In this document: positions 26,122 to 37,897 of the stretch, piece after piece
Layout of the letters: every line of letters starts with the position of its first letter
Position numbering within the stretch: position 1 is the first letter of the stretch
Source of the DNA: Chlorophyllum brunneum
Lineage: Eukaryota > Basidiomycota > Agaricomycetes > Agaricales > Agaricaceae
NCBI GenBank assembly: GCA_963576785.1
Contig: OY756144.1
Coordinates: forward strand, 2,170,001 to 2,234,000
Direction: 5' to 3'
Length of the DNA: 64,000 bases
Position numbers and translations under genes: made by a program
The notes under the pieces: model-generated
What the model saw: only the letters and a program-made list of their open reading frames with translations
What the model was told of the DNA's origin: nothing
The model's database searches: none

Positions 26122-27898
26122 TCAGACAGAAGAGTCTCTTCTTCCCTCCCCAGCTTCGCATTCCGAGAGCGCAGAGTCCTTAATGACATCTTCCGGCATG
26201 GACTTGAAGATATGCCCTTTCACGAACGCAACGATCGTGAGGACGAACAACACAGCCCAAGTGAGGCACATCATGACTGCAAAGATGGCGTGAAGGACAT
26301 GGAAACCTGGAAGGTGAAAGATGTCCCCAAGTTCACGGAGCATGGCAATCCAACCAACTACAAGTTGGGTCAGAAATGATAACAAAAGACAGCGTTAGGG
26401 ATCGCACCGTTTGGGAATGTCAATGCCCAGCAGCCTAGGATCTCCTTCAGATTTTTGTGGACCTTGAACCACCATGGCAGAGCACCGAAGATGAAAAAGA
26501 AAACCGCAAGGCCGAAGAGCAACAGGCTTCCCATCACACTACACGCGTACCATATTTCCCCGGCCATGGGGGAAACGAGATCGTGATGCAAAAGGCTATA
26601 TTAAACAATGGAAAATTGAGCGCCGGATTGTGCTTTCCTGAAATGCGCAACCCACATTTCTCGTGAATGTTTGCCCAACTTGATCAGAGCCAAAGCTGTG
26701 AATCCTGGTGGTCCACAGGCAACAAAAGCCCCGTTCGCTTGGTGACCCTCCAAGAAGCCTGTCATCATGATCCTGATCAAGGTCTTGAGTATATCAAAAC
26801 CACAGTATTAGTACCCTATACATACCGAATGATGTAGATGCAGATATAGAAAAATGTCATGAAAAAACCAAGACCTAGACAGAAGCATAAGCACCGATCG
26901 GCGCAAACATGACTACTCGCATACCTTGGAAGAAATATCCGACGAGCAATACTCCCAATGCTCTGCTGTCTTCAGGCGACACGACTCTCAAAACGTTGAA
27001 AGCGACGACACCAACTAGCATCTAAGCGAAAATCGGGTGAGTCCCCCTGGAAGAACGAGTAAAGATAACAGACACACCATAGGAAAAATCTGTGTAACCG
27101 AGTAAGGAAACACTGTTCACAAGAGCCAGCCAGACAATGCTCACCAGAAATGCGTAGGCGGGAGTAAAGTGCGACAGGTCATGGGGTTTATTGAACCAGA
27201 TCATCAACATGGGGAAGCACGTCAACAAAGCGAAAGTGACATAGACCCTTCAGAATTTCAGCAAATGGCATTGTAATTGGGAGAGAAGACGTACCAGAAC
27301 ATTACATATATAAACGTCGGTCCTACATGATTGGTGGGCACGGCATAGTTGATAGTGCCGATGATGATTGTCGCAAAAGAAAGCACCTATATTAAGCCAT
27401 CATATTAGACATCCGGTAAATTGAACAGACGAACGACACTCACAATCAAAGGTACAAATATGCCTTTGACAGGATCTGTCAGCAGTCGGTAGGCTTGACG
27501 AGGATAGACTGGACCAGCACGTAAGACAATCCGAGGTGGAGGAAATAGAGAGGGGACGGACTGATCGCTTGTAGCAAGAGCGTCATCGAATTGAGAAGGA
27601 AGAGAGCCATGTTCAGGAAATAGAAAAATGTTTCAATCGTGGCGATGACTGGTGACCTGTCCTTGAGGCCATATAGAACGACATAGACAGCGCTAGTTCC
27701 CATCCCCACTGGGAACTAGACTCGAAGTCAATAAGATCAGACGGAAGACAACGGACAAAGCAAACACACCGCTTGCCACGACCAACCGTGTATTCGGCGA
27801 CAAAGCGCATTCACCTTCGGCATTGTCGCTTGCTGCTGTTGGTCATTTACCGTTTTGTCCGAAGAAAGGCTTGTTACGTCTGAGGTTGGGGGGACCAT
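26122..27898 (-). CDS. TDT/SLAC1-family anion or C4-dicarboxylate transporter (Mae1/Ssu1-like)
   Basis: Plasma-membrane transporter related to yeast sulfite pump Ssu1 and fission-yeast malate permease Mae1. The start ATG at 27898 gives a short polar N terminus with QQQQ, then RRIHGWSWQAFPVGMGTSAV, the conserved first-span signature. About ten spans follow across at least seven exons, including VIATIETFFYFLNMALFLLN, FVPLIVLSFATIIIGTINYA and HFTPAYAFLVSIVWLALVNS. A late motif, CWALTFPNVGWIAML, is restored by removing an intron near 26350-26400. The C terminus is short, acidic and ends GEGRRDSSV. Substrate (sulfite, malate or another anion) cannot be decided from sequence. Confidence 0.83.
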
Positions 27899-28927
27899 TT
27901 TTCAACGAGTGTGATGCTTTAGATAGAAATTCGCGGCGTAATCGGGTATAGCACAACCGAGAAGAGTGGCGAAAACGCTCTGCGTTGTCTAGGAACGTCA
28001 AGTTCTGGAGAGTAGCGGAGAAAGTTGTAAGTATATATATACAACTTGGTGACGTTTTTTTAGTCCCGATCAACGATCGATTGGGAAAATCTGCTTGAAG
28101 CACTCCATTGTTAGTCCGTATACAGCCTTGTCACTTACGACCACCGCGGGCTACGGTAATATTGCATTACATGTTTTCAAAGGCCAAATCGCCTTGACAG
28201 GATTAGAATTTCTTGGCTTGACCGCCGGTGGCGGTTCGGGGATTTCTTATTAGTTTGAAGCCTTAGGGCCAACTAGTTTGCCCGAGTCATGATCAATTTC
28301 CAAGACAGTGTTGATATCAGCTCTAATGTGAGAAGTCGGCCGGAAGTCCACAGTTGTGTCTTTTGGTTCACCCCCAGCTATTTTTGACTTCCCGTGCCTG
28401 AAGCTGCAACAAGATCAAACCCAAGAGTTGGTAAGCACATATTTAGAAGCGCCCTAAGCTAGACTTTACGTAGCGAGGTTTATTGAGTGCAGAGCCGATT
28501 ATGCTCAGAATGTGGGTATCGTTTCCAGCAGACGGCGTGTTTGCTGGAGAGAGGTCGCTCTCTGTATTCATGACATGTTTGGGTCTGACGAAATGTTGTC
28601 CTGGTAGGAGGTTTGCATGCCTTGACCCACCTGCGGCACCGCCAGCTTCTATGAGCGTCCTGTGAGCATCCGAGCACAAAACGCCAAGCACTTACTTCAA
28701 GCAACCCTGCCAGCTCCACTTTACAATTGACGGACAAGGTGACACCCAGCCTTTGGTGGTTGGTCTTGACTTGAAGTACTCCGAATATCCGGGCCACAAG
28801 GACAGGTTCGTTGATATATATGGTCAACGTCTACGCTCAGGAACATGTGTCCTTCAGCAGCAAAAACATTTCTTGTTTGTGTCGGCAGACTATTACATTC
28901 ATCCAAAATTCCAGAAGGGATGCAACT
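27899..28927. other. Mostly gene-free stretch with a possible small unresolved gene
   Basis: The minus strand at about 28443-28830 has two open pieces that look weakly protein-like. One contains YINEPVLVARIFGVLQVK and KVELAGLLE, ending at a GTAAGT donor. The other contains TLIEAGGAAGGSRHANLL and ends at 28443. I could not join them in frame with a convincing acceptor, and neither matches a family I know. The rest (27899-28430) shows nothing. Confidence 0.25.
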
Positions 28928-29618
28928 CTACAAACGGCCTTTGATTTCTTCATGAATCTTTTTCAATTCTTCCATCTCAGGCTTCGTTTGGGGCCATCCG
29001 ACAACAAGCCCTTCGGTCTCGTTAGGTTTCGGGATAACATGGAAATGAACGTGGTCGACTTCCTGTTATAGTGGCCCGGCGGTGAATGATAGCATCCAAG
29101 GCGTACTTGGAGTGATGTTTACCTGATGCGCGATCCTGCCATTGTTCTGCAAGATGTTGTAATCCTTTACACCCTGTGCAATAGCAATCTTCTTTGCAAT
29201 CTGGAGAGTATCACCGAAGTACTCGTCAGGGATATCGGCCAGCTTTTCGCCGTGGTCTATCGGCTCGGCGTTTAGTGAACCGAGAGAGTGTGTAAAGCTA
29301 GAAGCCCCCACATTTCGGAATGATCAACGCATGGCCTCTGGATAGTGGGCCGATATCGAGGAAGGAATACCTGGTTTTGAAGATGAATGGGAACAGCACA
29401 GAAATTGAGGGTTATACAAACGAGAAAGTCGTTTCAATCAGTTTCAAGCTCGGGATCTCTCCTGCAGATCATCATCGGTTGGTGAGTTACCTGGGACGAG
29501 CTTCTGATGGAAAAGGTCCTACCCTTGATTATTCTGCAGAAGATGCAAGAAACGAGAGATCTGGGGGATGGGTAAACGAAGTGTCGGTTGCGCGAAAAGC
29601 TACTCACTTGGCTGCCAT
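28928..29618 (-). CDS. HIT-family nucleotide hydrolase (HINT/Hnt1-like)
   Basis: A histidine-triad protein of about 138 residues, probably an adenosine phosphoramidase of the HINT branch. The first exon encodes only MAAK (29618 down). Further exons give CIFCRIIKGEIPS (HINT-type CxxC), YSFLDIGPLSRGHALIIPK, YHGEKLADIPDEYFGD, YNILQNNGRIAHQ and the triad EVDHVHFHVIPKP (HxHxH). It ends KKIHEEIKGRL-stop. Five short introns were resolved by frame and motif. It is divergent from the oxygenase gene, with 292 bp between the two ATGs. Confidence 0.9.
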
Positions 29619-29910
29619 TGCGGTGGGTGCGACCAAGTATCTCCTGGACCTCGGTGCAGCTGGATAAGCCTGGCGGAGTATGACGGAATGGTGTTCACAC
29701 GATCTTGCCCCTGTCTGTGGTTGTCACCAGATCAATGTATTGTCTACTTGTAACATTACTTTCACGAGCAGGATGTACTCAGGACGCTCAGTGCAAGGAT
29801 TTGGATCCCCGGTCACGCGGATAGTAAGATGAATCATGGGTCGTGGGGTCACTACGGCAAGAGTCCCGTCCACCAACAACCAGTCCGCTATCCCCCATAC
29901 TCCGTCTTCC
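29619..29910. promoter_or_regulatory. Bidirectional promoter between HIT and 2OG-oxygenase genes
   Basis: The 292-bp interval lies between two divergent start codons and must hold both promoters. No clear TATA element is seen for either gene. Confidence 0.45.
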
Positions 29911-31476
29911 ATGAACCTTGTCGAGAGTGAGCTGTCGAAAGACAAGGCCTTTCAAGAGGTACCCGTTATGTATGCCCCTCTGCGCGCCTGTCCGAGCCGT
30001 ACAGTCTGAGGATAAGATCCCTGTCGCAGCAACCTTCATGATGTTCACTCAGAAAACCCCTACACACGCGCAGAACTGGCAAAAGAGATCAAGGATGCGT
30101 GTATGAGGGTGGGCTTCTTCTATGGTGCGCTCTTGCAACCAGCTCAAAGGCTCTTCCTATCCGTGAGCTCTTATCATCTGTAGTCAAGAACCACGGGATA
30201 CCTGGTGAGGTCATCACCGCTGCGTCGGTAGCGGCGAGTAACTTCTTTGAGTTACCACTGAAGACAAAGATGATCGTTCGTAGAGACTCTTTTCTTCTAA
30301 CACAGGTGCTAATTTTCGCACATCTCGATAGATCGAACATAAGAAAACTCTGAACTTCAAGGGATATTCCCAATTACTGAGCGGGAACAACGATCCCAAT
30401 GGCGCTGGCGATATGCAAGAAGGATTTGAGTTTGGTTGGGAGCCACTCGAAGGTACAAGCGAGGCGAGATCTGAGGATGGTGTAATGGCAGGCGCAAATG
30501 TCTGGCCCTCAGAAAGTGTTGTGCCTGGTTTCCGAGTTGCTGCCTTGCAATATTAGTACGCACAGGCTCAGATCCATAGCGGTGATTCTGACGAAACCTT
30601 CAGCCATGCAGCTGTAAAACTCGGAAAGTCGCTCTTCCCGTTATTTGCACTGGCTTTAGGTCTTCCAGAAACCTTTTTCCATGATAAGGTATGATCCATA
30701 TCTTCCGTGGGGTAGCTTCTGATATAATCCGCCCCAGACGCAACATTCCGCAGCTTTGATGAAGCTCTTGCATTACCCACCCCAAACCGGACCAGTTGAA
30801 GAACGAGTTATCGGAATTGGGGCCCATACCGAGTGAGCCATGTGGTTTCTTGCTGAAGCTCAGAGATCTGAGTGCATTTGCGATGCTGTTTTGCAGCTGG
30901 GAGGTGATTTTAGGGTGGTAGACCGCTGATTCTATTCTGAGCTGACTGCGCTTCCCCTTCTTTTGGCAGTGCTTCACGATTCTTTGGCAAGAACCCGGTA
31001 TACCGGCATTACAGGTGCTGAACGCAAAGGGCCAATGGATTAACGCACCTCCAATTCCTGGGACATTGGTCGTCAAGTAGGAGTGATTTTCGCTCTGGTA
31101 CAGAAATATTCACCTCCTTTTGTTGCCAGCCTCGGAGACCAGTTCGCCCGATGGACCAGTAAGTTGACTACTACGGATTGTCTTCTGAGTTCCATGCGCT
31201 TACGCGGGTGTCGAAGATGATATCTTCAAGTCAACTGTGCACCGTGCGATCAACCGGAGTGGTGTCCGGCGGTACTCCATTCCCCTGTTCTTTGGAACGG
31301 ACTACAACGCACGGCTCGAGGTCAGTTCCAAACTTTGACTCACTGTTTATTCTACTAATGTTCTGCCATAGCCTATCCCAGGATGTATTTCGCCTGAACG
31401 CCCACTCAAATATGAAGTCATGACGGCCGGAGAATACGTCAAATCGCGTTTGCAAGCGACTTACAAAGACCGCTGA
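29911..31476 (+). CDS. 2-oxoglutarate/Fe(II)-dependent dioxygenase (isopenicillin-N-synthase-like)
   Basis: Fungal members hydroxylate or desaturate small molecules; the substrate is unknown. Eleven exons keep frame to 333 residues: 29911-29969, 30030-30124, 30184-30275, 30332-30555, 30604-30688, 30738-30832, 30897-30903, 30970-31076, 31130-31158, 31217-31320 and 31372-31476. The DIOX_N region reads VPVINLHDVHSENPY and GFFYVKNHGIP. The catalytic core has the iron ligands H and D in AHTDWECFTILWQ, the second His in STVHRAINRSG, and the 2OG-binding Arg in RRYSIPLFFG. The seventh exon is only 7 nt and supplies the last base of the ligand Asp codon plus Trp-Glu. Ignoring two of the introns gives an apparent frameshift and a TAG; both vanish on splicing. 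Confidence 0.88.
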
Positions 31477-31755
31477 AAATTTTTGTAGCGCTAGATCTTC
31501 GATGTTGGTACCTCTTCACCGTAGACTCTTGTCAGTGGGAGGGCTACTGTAGTTTCTGACTACTAGCTCTGCACTGTACACTCGAACGAGATTATGACGA
31601 GCTGGTCCGATCATATTCGATGACAGATTAAAAGTACAATCTGACGGGCCTAGATAAACCAAACAGTCCGCGTGGGTACTACAAAGCACGCACATTGGTT
31701 GGCCTCACAGCACGGACAAAGCTATAAAACTCCTTCTCGGAGGATACAGTAGAAA

Positions 31756-32102
31756 TCAAGGTCGTGTCGCTTCCAGTGTTTCCATCGACGTCACGCTGTT
31801 TCCGCGAATGACCTGTCGAAGAGCAAGATAAGCGAGTTATTGTTAGCGAAAGGCGCAGACGTACAACTGTGCCAATTGGATGTTTTTGTGCAGGAGTGGT
31901 CTCTTCAACCGCGTCATCAATGACAAGATTCAGGAAAAGATCATATCCACGAAGGGTCCCGCTAACTTTTCGACCACCTTGAAGGTGGATGAAGAGTTTT
32001 TTGTCCATAAACTGCGGTAGAGGACAATTTGAGTGTTTATATGGAGAACAAATAGTACTGTGGCTTTACCTTCTTGAGTTCGGGCTGAGAGGCTTTCGAC
32101 AT
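31756..32102 (-). CDS. SNRPG: Small nuclear ribonucleoprotein G (SmG)
   Basis: Core Sm-ring protein of the spliceosomal snRNPs. Three exons join to 78 residues, the usual SmG length. The protein is MSKASQPELKK, then FMDKKLFIHLQGGRKVSG, TLRGYDLFLNLVIDDAVEE and, after the last intron, VIRGNSVTSMETLEATRP. The Sm1 (GGRKVSGTLRGYD) and Sm2 (VIRGNSV) motifs are both intact. The upstream neighbour on the same strand is PRMT3, whose stop lies 190 bp before the SmG start. Confidence 0.95.
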
Positions 32103-32291
32103 GTTGGCAGATAACAACACCTGATGACTCTTGAAGTTGGTGTGAGATTCAAATCACGTGATACCGTGATCAGTGACACCGTGACATTCGCATTGCGCCC
32201 GCCTTTTATTTTTATTTTTACCAGACGTAGGACCTGGTAGAATGATACATGGCCCTCCAAATACACAAGACGAGCACATACAAGTTCATTG

Positions 32292-34393
32292 CTACCGAAC
32301 CTTATACATTTGAACCACCGTCTGGGTTTTTGGGGTTTCTTCGTTTAGCTTGACTGAATAATGGATTTCTACGTCTAACTCCCGCGAGTTTGTCTCCCTC
32401 TTACGAAGCAGGAAGGATCCCGTTACGATAGAGTCTATGGAACACGCTCAAAAAATGGCGTGGTTACACTTGAGCAAGAAACATACCCTCAATGACAGTC
32501 ATGGGTTCAGGTAACATGAATAGGGTTTGCTTCCAATGCGTCGGCATGCTCTGGGGGCCGGTACTGAAGCTCGTAATTTCCTCCCGATCCGGTCCTACAC
32601 TTTGCCTTCGCTTCGGTGCGGATTTTCCTCCTACAGGCCAAATATCCGCGAGGACCACGTCTCCTTCTTGCGTAGATTTTACCTTCATCTCTGGTGGGAT
32701 AGGTCGTCCTGAAGGGGTGAAGAATGTGTCAAAGTAGAGCACGAAGGCATTGATTTTTGTTCGTTTGTCTACCGTGGACGTGAGGATGAAATCCGACTTA
32801 AATTCAAGCTGCCGGACAGTAATATCCCCAAGGATGAGGTCCTGAAGGAAAATAAGACCGAAAGTGGGGCGAACCAGAGTGCCGGAACCCTCACCTTCAC
32901 CACACATGGCCCACTTGCCACAGTTTTCGGACCCACGATGTCGACAACTGCGTCTTCATACAGGCCTTGGGTCATTGCAGATAAGTCAAACCCTATGAGG
33001 CCTCGTCAGTCTTGGAGCTGCTTGTTTTCTGGCTGCGGACGCACCATACACATCATTCCAGAAGCCGATGCGATCTTTATATATCTCCGTAGCATCGCAG
33101 AGAGCGAACATCATTTTGCACTGACTAGGAGCCATAACACCTCCGGCACGCAAGAATCTATGTCGTGCGACCAAAACAGAGTCAAGCATGGACTCATAGA
33201 GTAACGCATATCCCATCCATTCAGAGATAACGATATCCACCTGTGTGATTCCATCTGGGAGCACGATGTTCTCGACCTTCCCTCGGACCACGGTAATGAT
33301 ATCCTGTAGGCCGTTGGCTTTAACAATTTTTTCCGCTTTCTCAACGATGTCGCTGGCGTCTACTGCGATCACGCGCTTAGCTCCACTTCTTGCTGCGAAC
33401 AATGATAGAATTCCAGTGCCGCACCCCACGTCCAGAACCGTTGCGTCTCGAAAAAGGTGGGGATTTGTGAGGATGAAATGTGCATATGTGGATGTGCGCA
33501 CTTTGTCCTGGACCATAACGGCATGGATATCTAGAGAAGAGGAAGGTTCCTGAGTTGCATTTACGACATTTTATATGGACTCACCATTCTCGGCGTAGCT
33601 GTCAAAGTAGTGCGTGTCGTCATCACGAGCCGGCTTAGTACTGCCTAAAGGGCCCCCATCCTCTGAGGTTGGAAGGTCTAGCTTGTGTTTCACATAATTT
33701 CGGTATTCCAGCAAGCTTTGCTGAGCCAGGGCCAATTTCCTCTCAAGCACTCGAACTTTTTTCTCGAGATCCCCATCACCTGCGCTTTCGTCGTCGTCGT
33801 CGTCAGACCACTCATCTGAGAATGAAGCCTCTAAAAGACCGGTTTAGACTATATCGTTTTATCAGTTATTTGGGCGACCAAGGCTCACGCAAGAGGGGAT
33901 CGTTCTCCAGTACTGGGACCAGGTACTCATCGGAGGAGAACCAAGGTTCCCTACCCGTCAAACATAGCGCCTCTTGTGCCGATATTTTCTAAGGCTGAAT
34001 GTGACACAGATTTCTGAAACCGTAAAGCCGTAGCTTACACTTTTTCGGAGGTAGTTAATGAACCTAACGCGTCGGTGGAAATCAAGTCCTATCTCGATAA
34101 CGGGTGTGAACCTCGGCAAGGGAACTAAGTACCAGCTGCTCACCTAACCTCGAATACACTTGATTTAAATCGAATCCATGTTTTTCTTTGTCATACGCCA
34201 GTGCTTCCCTCACAGATGATAGTCTTGAATCATCAAACAAGGAAGGACATTCCTGATTTTCGAGTGAATCGGAAACCCAATCATCCCAGTTTTGATCGTC
34301 GTCCCCTCCGGTAGAGGACGATGATGATGAGTCCTCGACTGCATCACCTGCGGGACTGCCTGGGGAGTTCTCGACTGAAAATCGTATGCTCAT
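32292..34393 (-). CDS. Protein arginine N-methyltransferase 3 (PRMT3-like)
   Basis: A type I PRMT that dimethylates arginines; PRMT3 orthologues modify ribosomal protein S2. The N terminus is acidic (NWDDWVSDSLENQ) and followed by a zinc-finger-like segment, CPSLFDD and KEKHGFDLNQVYSRL, in which the fungal C/H pattern is degenerate. LDFHRRVRFINYLRK and an acidic coiled segment (LEKKVRVLERKLALAQ) come next. The catalytic core has THYFDSYAEN, the SAM-binding loop VLDVGCGTGILSLFA and the double-E loop ISEWMGYALLYESML. The beta-barrel ends in ETNSRELDVEIHYSV and VVQMYKVR-stop. At least six short introns are present. Assignment to PRMT3 rather than PRMT1 rests on the N-terminal zinc-finger/acidic extension. 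Confidence 0.88.
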
Positions 34394-35126
34394 GGCAGAG
34401 TGATATATGCTTCATTGCTCGTCACATCGCTGTTCTACTTCGCCTCACGTGATAAACTAGATAAGATGAATCTAATAAGAGTTATAAATAGCGTTCCAAC
34501 CAGAGACGACTTCATCACTTCCTGTATGTGACGAAACGATGAATAGTAGGGCACCTTCGCAAGCCGCTTTCAGCGGGATGTGAGGGAACTCGATTTCATT
34601 TCGTTCCTCACTGAGAACCGGCCCCGAATATACCCCCCCACATATGGGCTTAAGCGGCTGAAACTCAAGTCCACTGGATACTCAAGGTGCGATTATAGAT
34701 ATGCGACAGGAGACAGTTACTAGTCCTCGTCTCATGTAACGGATACAAGCGACCCTCGAGAATGAGGGGCATGTGCAATCAGTGTCTTCATTGGCATTAC
34801 ATATGTTGACCACATGGGTCTCATCTGATTCGGAATGACTAGGACAGCACAGGTTTGGCAACCCCAATGGCCTGAAAGAGCCGCGGCGTCCTACCTCAGC
34901 TCTTGACCTTGGAACAGACACCGATGTCCATGGATCCGTTATTGTTAGAAGGTTACTCGTCATTGCCCATTTACCTGAACATATGTAGCAGGATTTACTT
35001 TAATATTTTTGGAAGAGTCATATGGGTGGGCATTCATAGTGGAGAGCATTTAAGCAAGGGGTCGGAGAGGCAGACTCAAAGCTCCCCTCTCAGAAAGGTT
35101 CTCCCCGCACTTCAACCATCGGCCCC
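34394..35126. other. Divergent intergenic stretch
   Basis: About 730 bp between PRMT3 (minus) and a small plus-strand gene. No gene recognised; several short frames are not protein-like. Confidence 0.5.
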
Positions 35127-35620
35127 ATGAACCAACAGACTCATGATCCCAAGAACACCAACAGGGATGAACTGAGCGCTTCCAGTGCTCGTTCTACGGA
35201 CTCCCTGGTTTCCACAAACACCAACACCTCAACGATCAACCCACTCCTTCGGGAAAACCCCCCTCCCAAGGACTATTCCGCTGCCCTCTCAATTCTACAA
35301 TCTCGCTATGGCACGGGCGGTCATGTCATTCCAACTCCCAAATCCAAGCCTTCCGACAAACTCCAGGATGGTGTCCGAAGTAAATCCAACAAAGCATCTG
35401 TGCGCGTCGCTATTTCTGAACACTGTTTTCAGCCGGAGGGTCAACGTCCGATGGTAATTCCCAGTTGACCCTATTTTCAATCCCAAGTTCTAGCGCTGGT
35501 TCGAGTTCGAGGACAAACACGAGTGACATCACACAGTCCCGCAACGAGAAAAGGAAAATAGGTGGAATACGCTCCTTGTTCAAAGGTCGCTACATTTCGT
35601 TCCTGGCCTCTATAGATTGA
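35127..35620 (+). CDS. Small Ser/Asn/Thr-rich uncharacterised protein
   Basis: Two exons joined by a 64-nt-range intron (donor GTGTCC after CTCCAGGATG, acceptor TTTTCAG) give about 140 residues. The first exon is Ser/Thr/Asn-rich and contains PPPKDYSAALSILQSRYGTG, a segment that resembles a conserved motif in short fungal proteins of unknown function. The second exon is also Ser-rich and ends with a basic, hydrophobic tail (IRSLFKGRYISFLASID-stop). No signal peptide or enzymatic motif. The unspliced frame stops at 35468. The motif supports a real gene; function is unknown. Confidence 0.6.
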
Positions 35621-36415
35621 ACCGCTGGAGCTAAAAAAAAAAATTCGTTTCAGGCAAAGGGAATGACAAGAAAAAGTAACTCTCATACGCCTCTACAGTA
35701 TATAGGATAGCTTTCGTATTGTTTTTTTTCCAGTTCTGTTGGCAGCCTTGGTATCATCGTAAAATAAAATAATTGCTCCAAGTCGTACGCATTTCGGTGA
35801 GCGGGACCGGCTGAAAGACTTCGTCAAGTGCTGAAACTTGGTTGATATGCATCTCACTTGACCGAGGGTTTGGCCGGGCGCGAGGGCTGTCACCACATAC
35901 CGGTAATAGCAACCTCGGTATGTGCAAACTCCGGAACCGTAGCTTGCGTCCTCGCCGGACAGTTATCGTGACTCGAACGCCAGGGAAACTATTAATATCC
36001 GGAGGTAGCACGGTTTTGTTGAAGCGCAGTAGTGGTGCTTGAGAAACACTTCCGCGAATATCTGCTGAAGACATGGAAAGAATCAGTCAACCCACGGAAG
36101 CGCAGGTTCCGCAGCATTGCTATAACCCTGATGAAGTATTCCGTAAAGTATGGAAGACGTGAATTCGTCAACTGAGAAGTGACTCGACTACGGATTGCGC
36201 GTCTGGGGCCCTGTAGGAGATCAGGACGCGTAATGTTGGGTGAGCCTAAGGCGTTACGAGAGTATAAAAGTCAGTGGGCTTTGGGTCCAACGGTAAGAAG
36301 ACGCGCCGCACCTCTTTGCGAAATTTCCCTCGATACCTGAAACACCGGCACACCTATCCGGTGGGTGACCTGGGCTTGTAGTCTTCCGCCACGACTGATT
36401 TGGTTGCCTCTGTAG
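35621..36415. other. Gene-free stretch
   Basis: About 800 bp with short frames only. An A-rich run follows the stop of the preceding gene near 35632-35642 and may be part of its 3' end. Confidence 0.45.
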
Positions 36416-36713
36416 ATGATGAACTCTTCCAACGTCAACAAATCCGTCTCGACCAACCAGGCTCCAGGCTATACCAAGACTGTCATCGGGAAAGATATGT
36501 CCGGTAAGCTCCTCCACCCGCCACGCACCTAAAGGTAGTTACTCAGTGGACAATTTGGCAGTCAAAACATCTCCGGCACCGTCGAGCACATCAACTCAAA
36601 ATCCATCAACCTCAAGCTCTCAGGACCCTAACCCTATGTCGTCCACTGGGTTTGCCAAGTTTGCGAAAAACAATGGGTTGCCGTTCACATCACCTGTGCG
36701 CCCGTCGTTCTGA
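36416..36713 (+). CDS. Possible small protein, 84 residues
   Basis: Exons 36416-36503 and 36547-36713 keep frame: MMNSSNVNKSVSTNQAPG continues to KTVIGKDMS, then a Ser/Thr/Pro-rich segment and NNGLPFTSPVRPSF-stop. Donor GTAAGC and acceptor ACTCAG are good. The second exon is also open for 28 codons in another frame (GQFGSQNISGTVEH), so the frame choice is uncertain. No family recognised. It is convergent with the CCDC25-like gene. Confidence 0.35.
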
Positions 36714-36878
36714 TTGATCTCTCACCTTGGGCAGAGGGCTTCGTTTTAGTGATGAGGCCTGCGAATCGTCATATCGGGTTCCCTCCTGTTAAAAATTCCA
36801 TATCATTGGTGCTAGATGCCACATAGCTGTTCGTCTGTGTGTTTTACATGTTTCCGTACCTGTGCTTCCAGACCCCCT

Positions 36879-37897
36879 TTACATAAAGTCCTCTTCGAGC
36901 TCTCGACCAGTTTTACGAGGGGCATTGTGTTCTTCGTCACCTTCCTCGCCATTGAAGAGGGTGTCGTAAGATCGGGCTTGTTTCTCGGCTTCCCTTTGTT
37001 TCGCTAATTCAAGCTCGGCCTTCCTCTGAAGAGTGGGCAATTATGAGCAGTGTAGACATCGTGGGGAATATTTATATTTACCTTTTCTGTTGCCGCAACT
37101 CGTTTAATAGCATTTTCTTTCTTGAGACGGTCGACCCTTTCTTGTTCGTGGTTGACTTCGCGTTCGACTTTGGTCTTATTTAAGCGGTTCACGATAGTAT
37201 TTTCTCGTTTCTCAATGTGCACTATAAGACTTGGTCCGCATCTGTGCGCATGTCTGCCTGACGAAGGCACCACACACCTCGCTTGACCTGTACTTAGCAA
37301 ACCATTATTAGTATCGGCTCGTCATTGCAACAATCAGTCTTCGCACTTTCTTATCACTGTGGAAGGAAACTTGACCAACAGCCATGTCTCCAGTTTTCTG
37401 AAAGCTGGGAGTTAATTTAAGGTCTAAATGATTGAGCACGAACTCACCTTGAGATTATCGCCAGGGGTATAAATAATGGTGAGATTATCCTTTTTGTTGC
37501 CTACCGTGCATTTCAGCTGCAGGTTGTGGGAGTACATCGTAGATAGTTTGGCACACCCTCGATAGAGTTCGCTTTCACGAGTTGAGCACAGTCGATCAAG
37601 AGTGCTTGAGGGATATTGTCCCATGCCATGTCCTCAGGCATTCGTAGATATACATGTGCGGATGAGAGCTTATCAACATGGAACCAGACATCTTGTGGCC
37701 AGGCGTATCTTATCAGTTCTTCATCTGTTCAGAGGACGGTAAGCATACTTTAACCTCGTAGTACGAGTTTTACATACTTTCTACCTTGTCCTTTCCCATG
37801 TAGATGGTGGCGGGAGGGCTAACCACTGTCTTTGCATGAGTGTAAGCCAACTCTTCATTAGTAGATACATACCATCTGATGTGAAGAACAGGACCAT
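36879..37897 (-). CDS. CCDC25-like NFACT-R domain protein
   Basis: Homologue of human CCDC25, with the NFACT-R (DUF814) fold plus a C-terminal coiled coil. The start is MVLFFTSD, spliced to [20 protein letters not shown]. The core has [30 protein letters not shown] and [20 protein letters not shown] tiny 10-nt exon (37278-37287) supplies VKR before [18 protein letters not shown]. The coiled coil ([18 protein letters not shown]) and an acidic tail ([12 protein letters not shown]) end at EEDFM-stop. Length is about 210 residues, as in the family. It is divergent from the RBM25-like gene. Confidence 0.88.

Noticed and set aside
29970..30029. Apparent one-base frameshift near the N terminus of the 2OG oxygenase
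   Set aside because: An intron from GTATGC to GTCGCAG joins VPVI to NLHDVHSEN in the correct phase.
30554..30556. In-frame TAG inside the 2OG oxygenase gene, suggesting a pseudogene
   Set aside because: It falls at the donor of a 48-nt GT-AG intron (30556-30603); splicing gives LQYYHAAVKLGKSLF, the expected family sequence.
36547..36640. Alternative frame GQFGSQNISGTVEH as the true protein of the small gene at 36.4 kb
   Set aside because: It cannot be joined in phase to the upstream ATG exon with the available donor.
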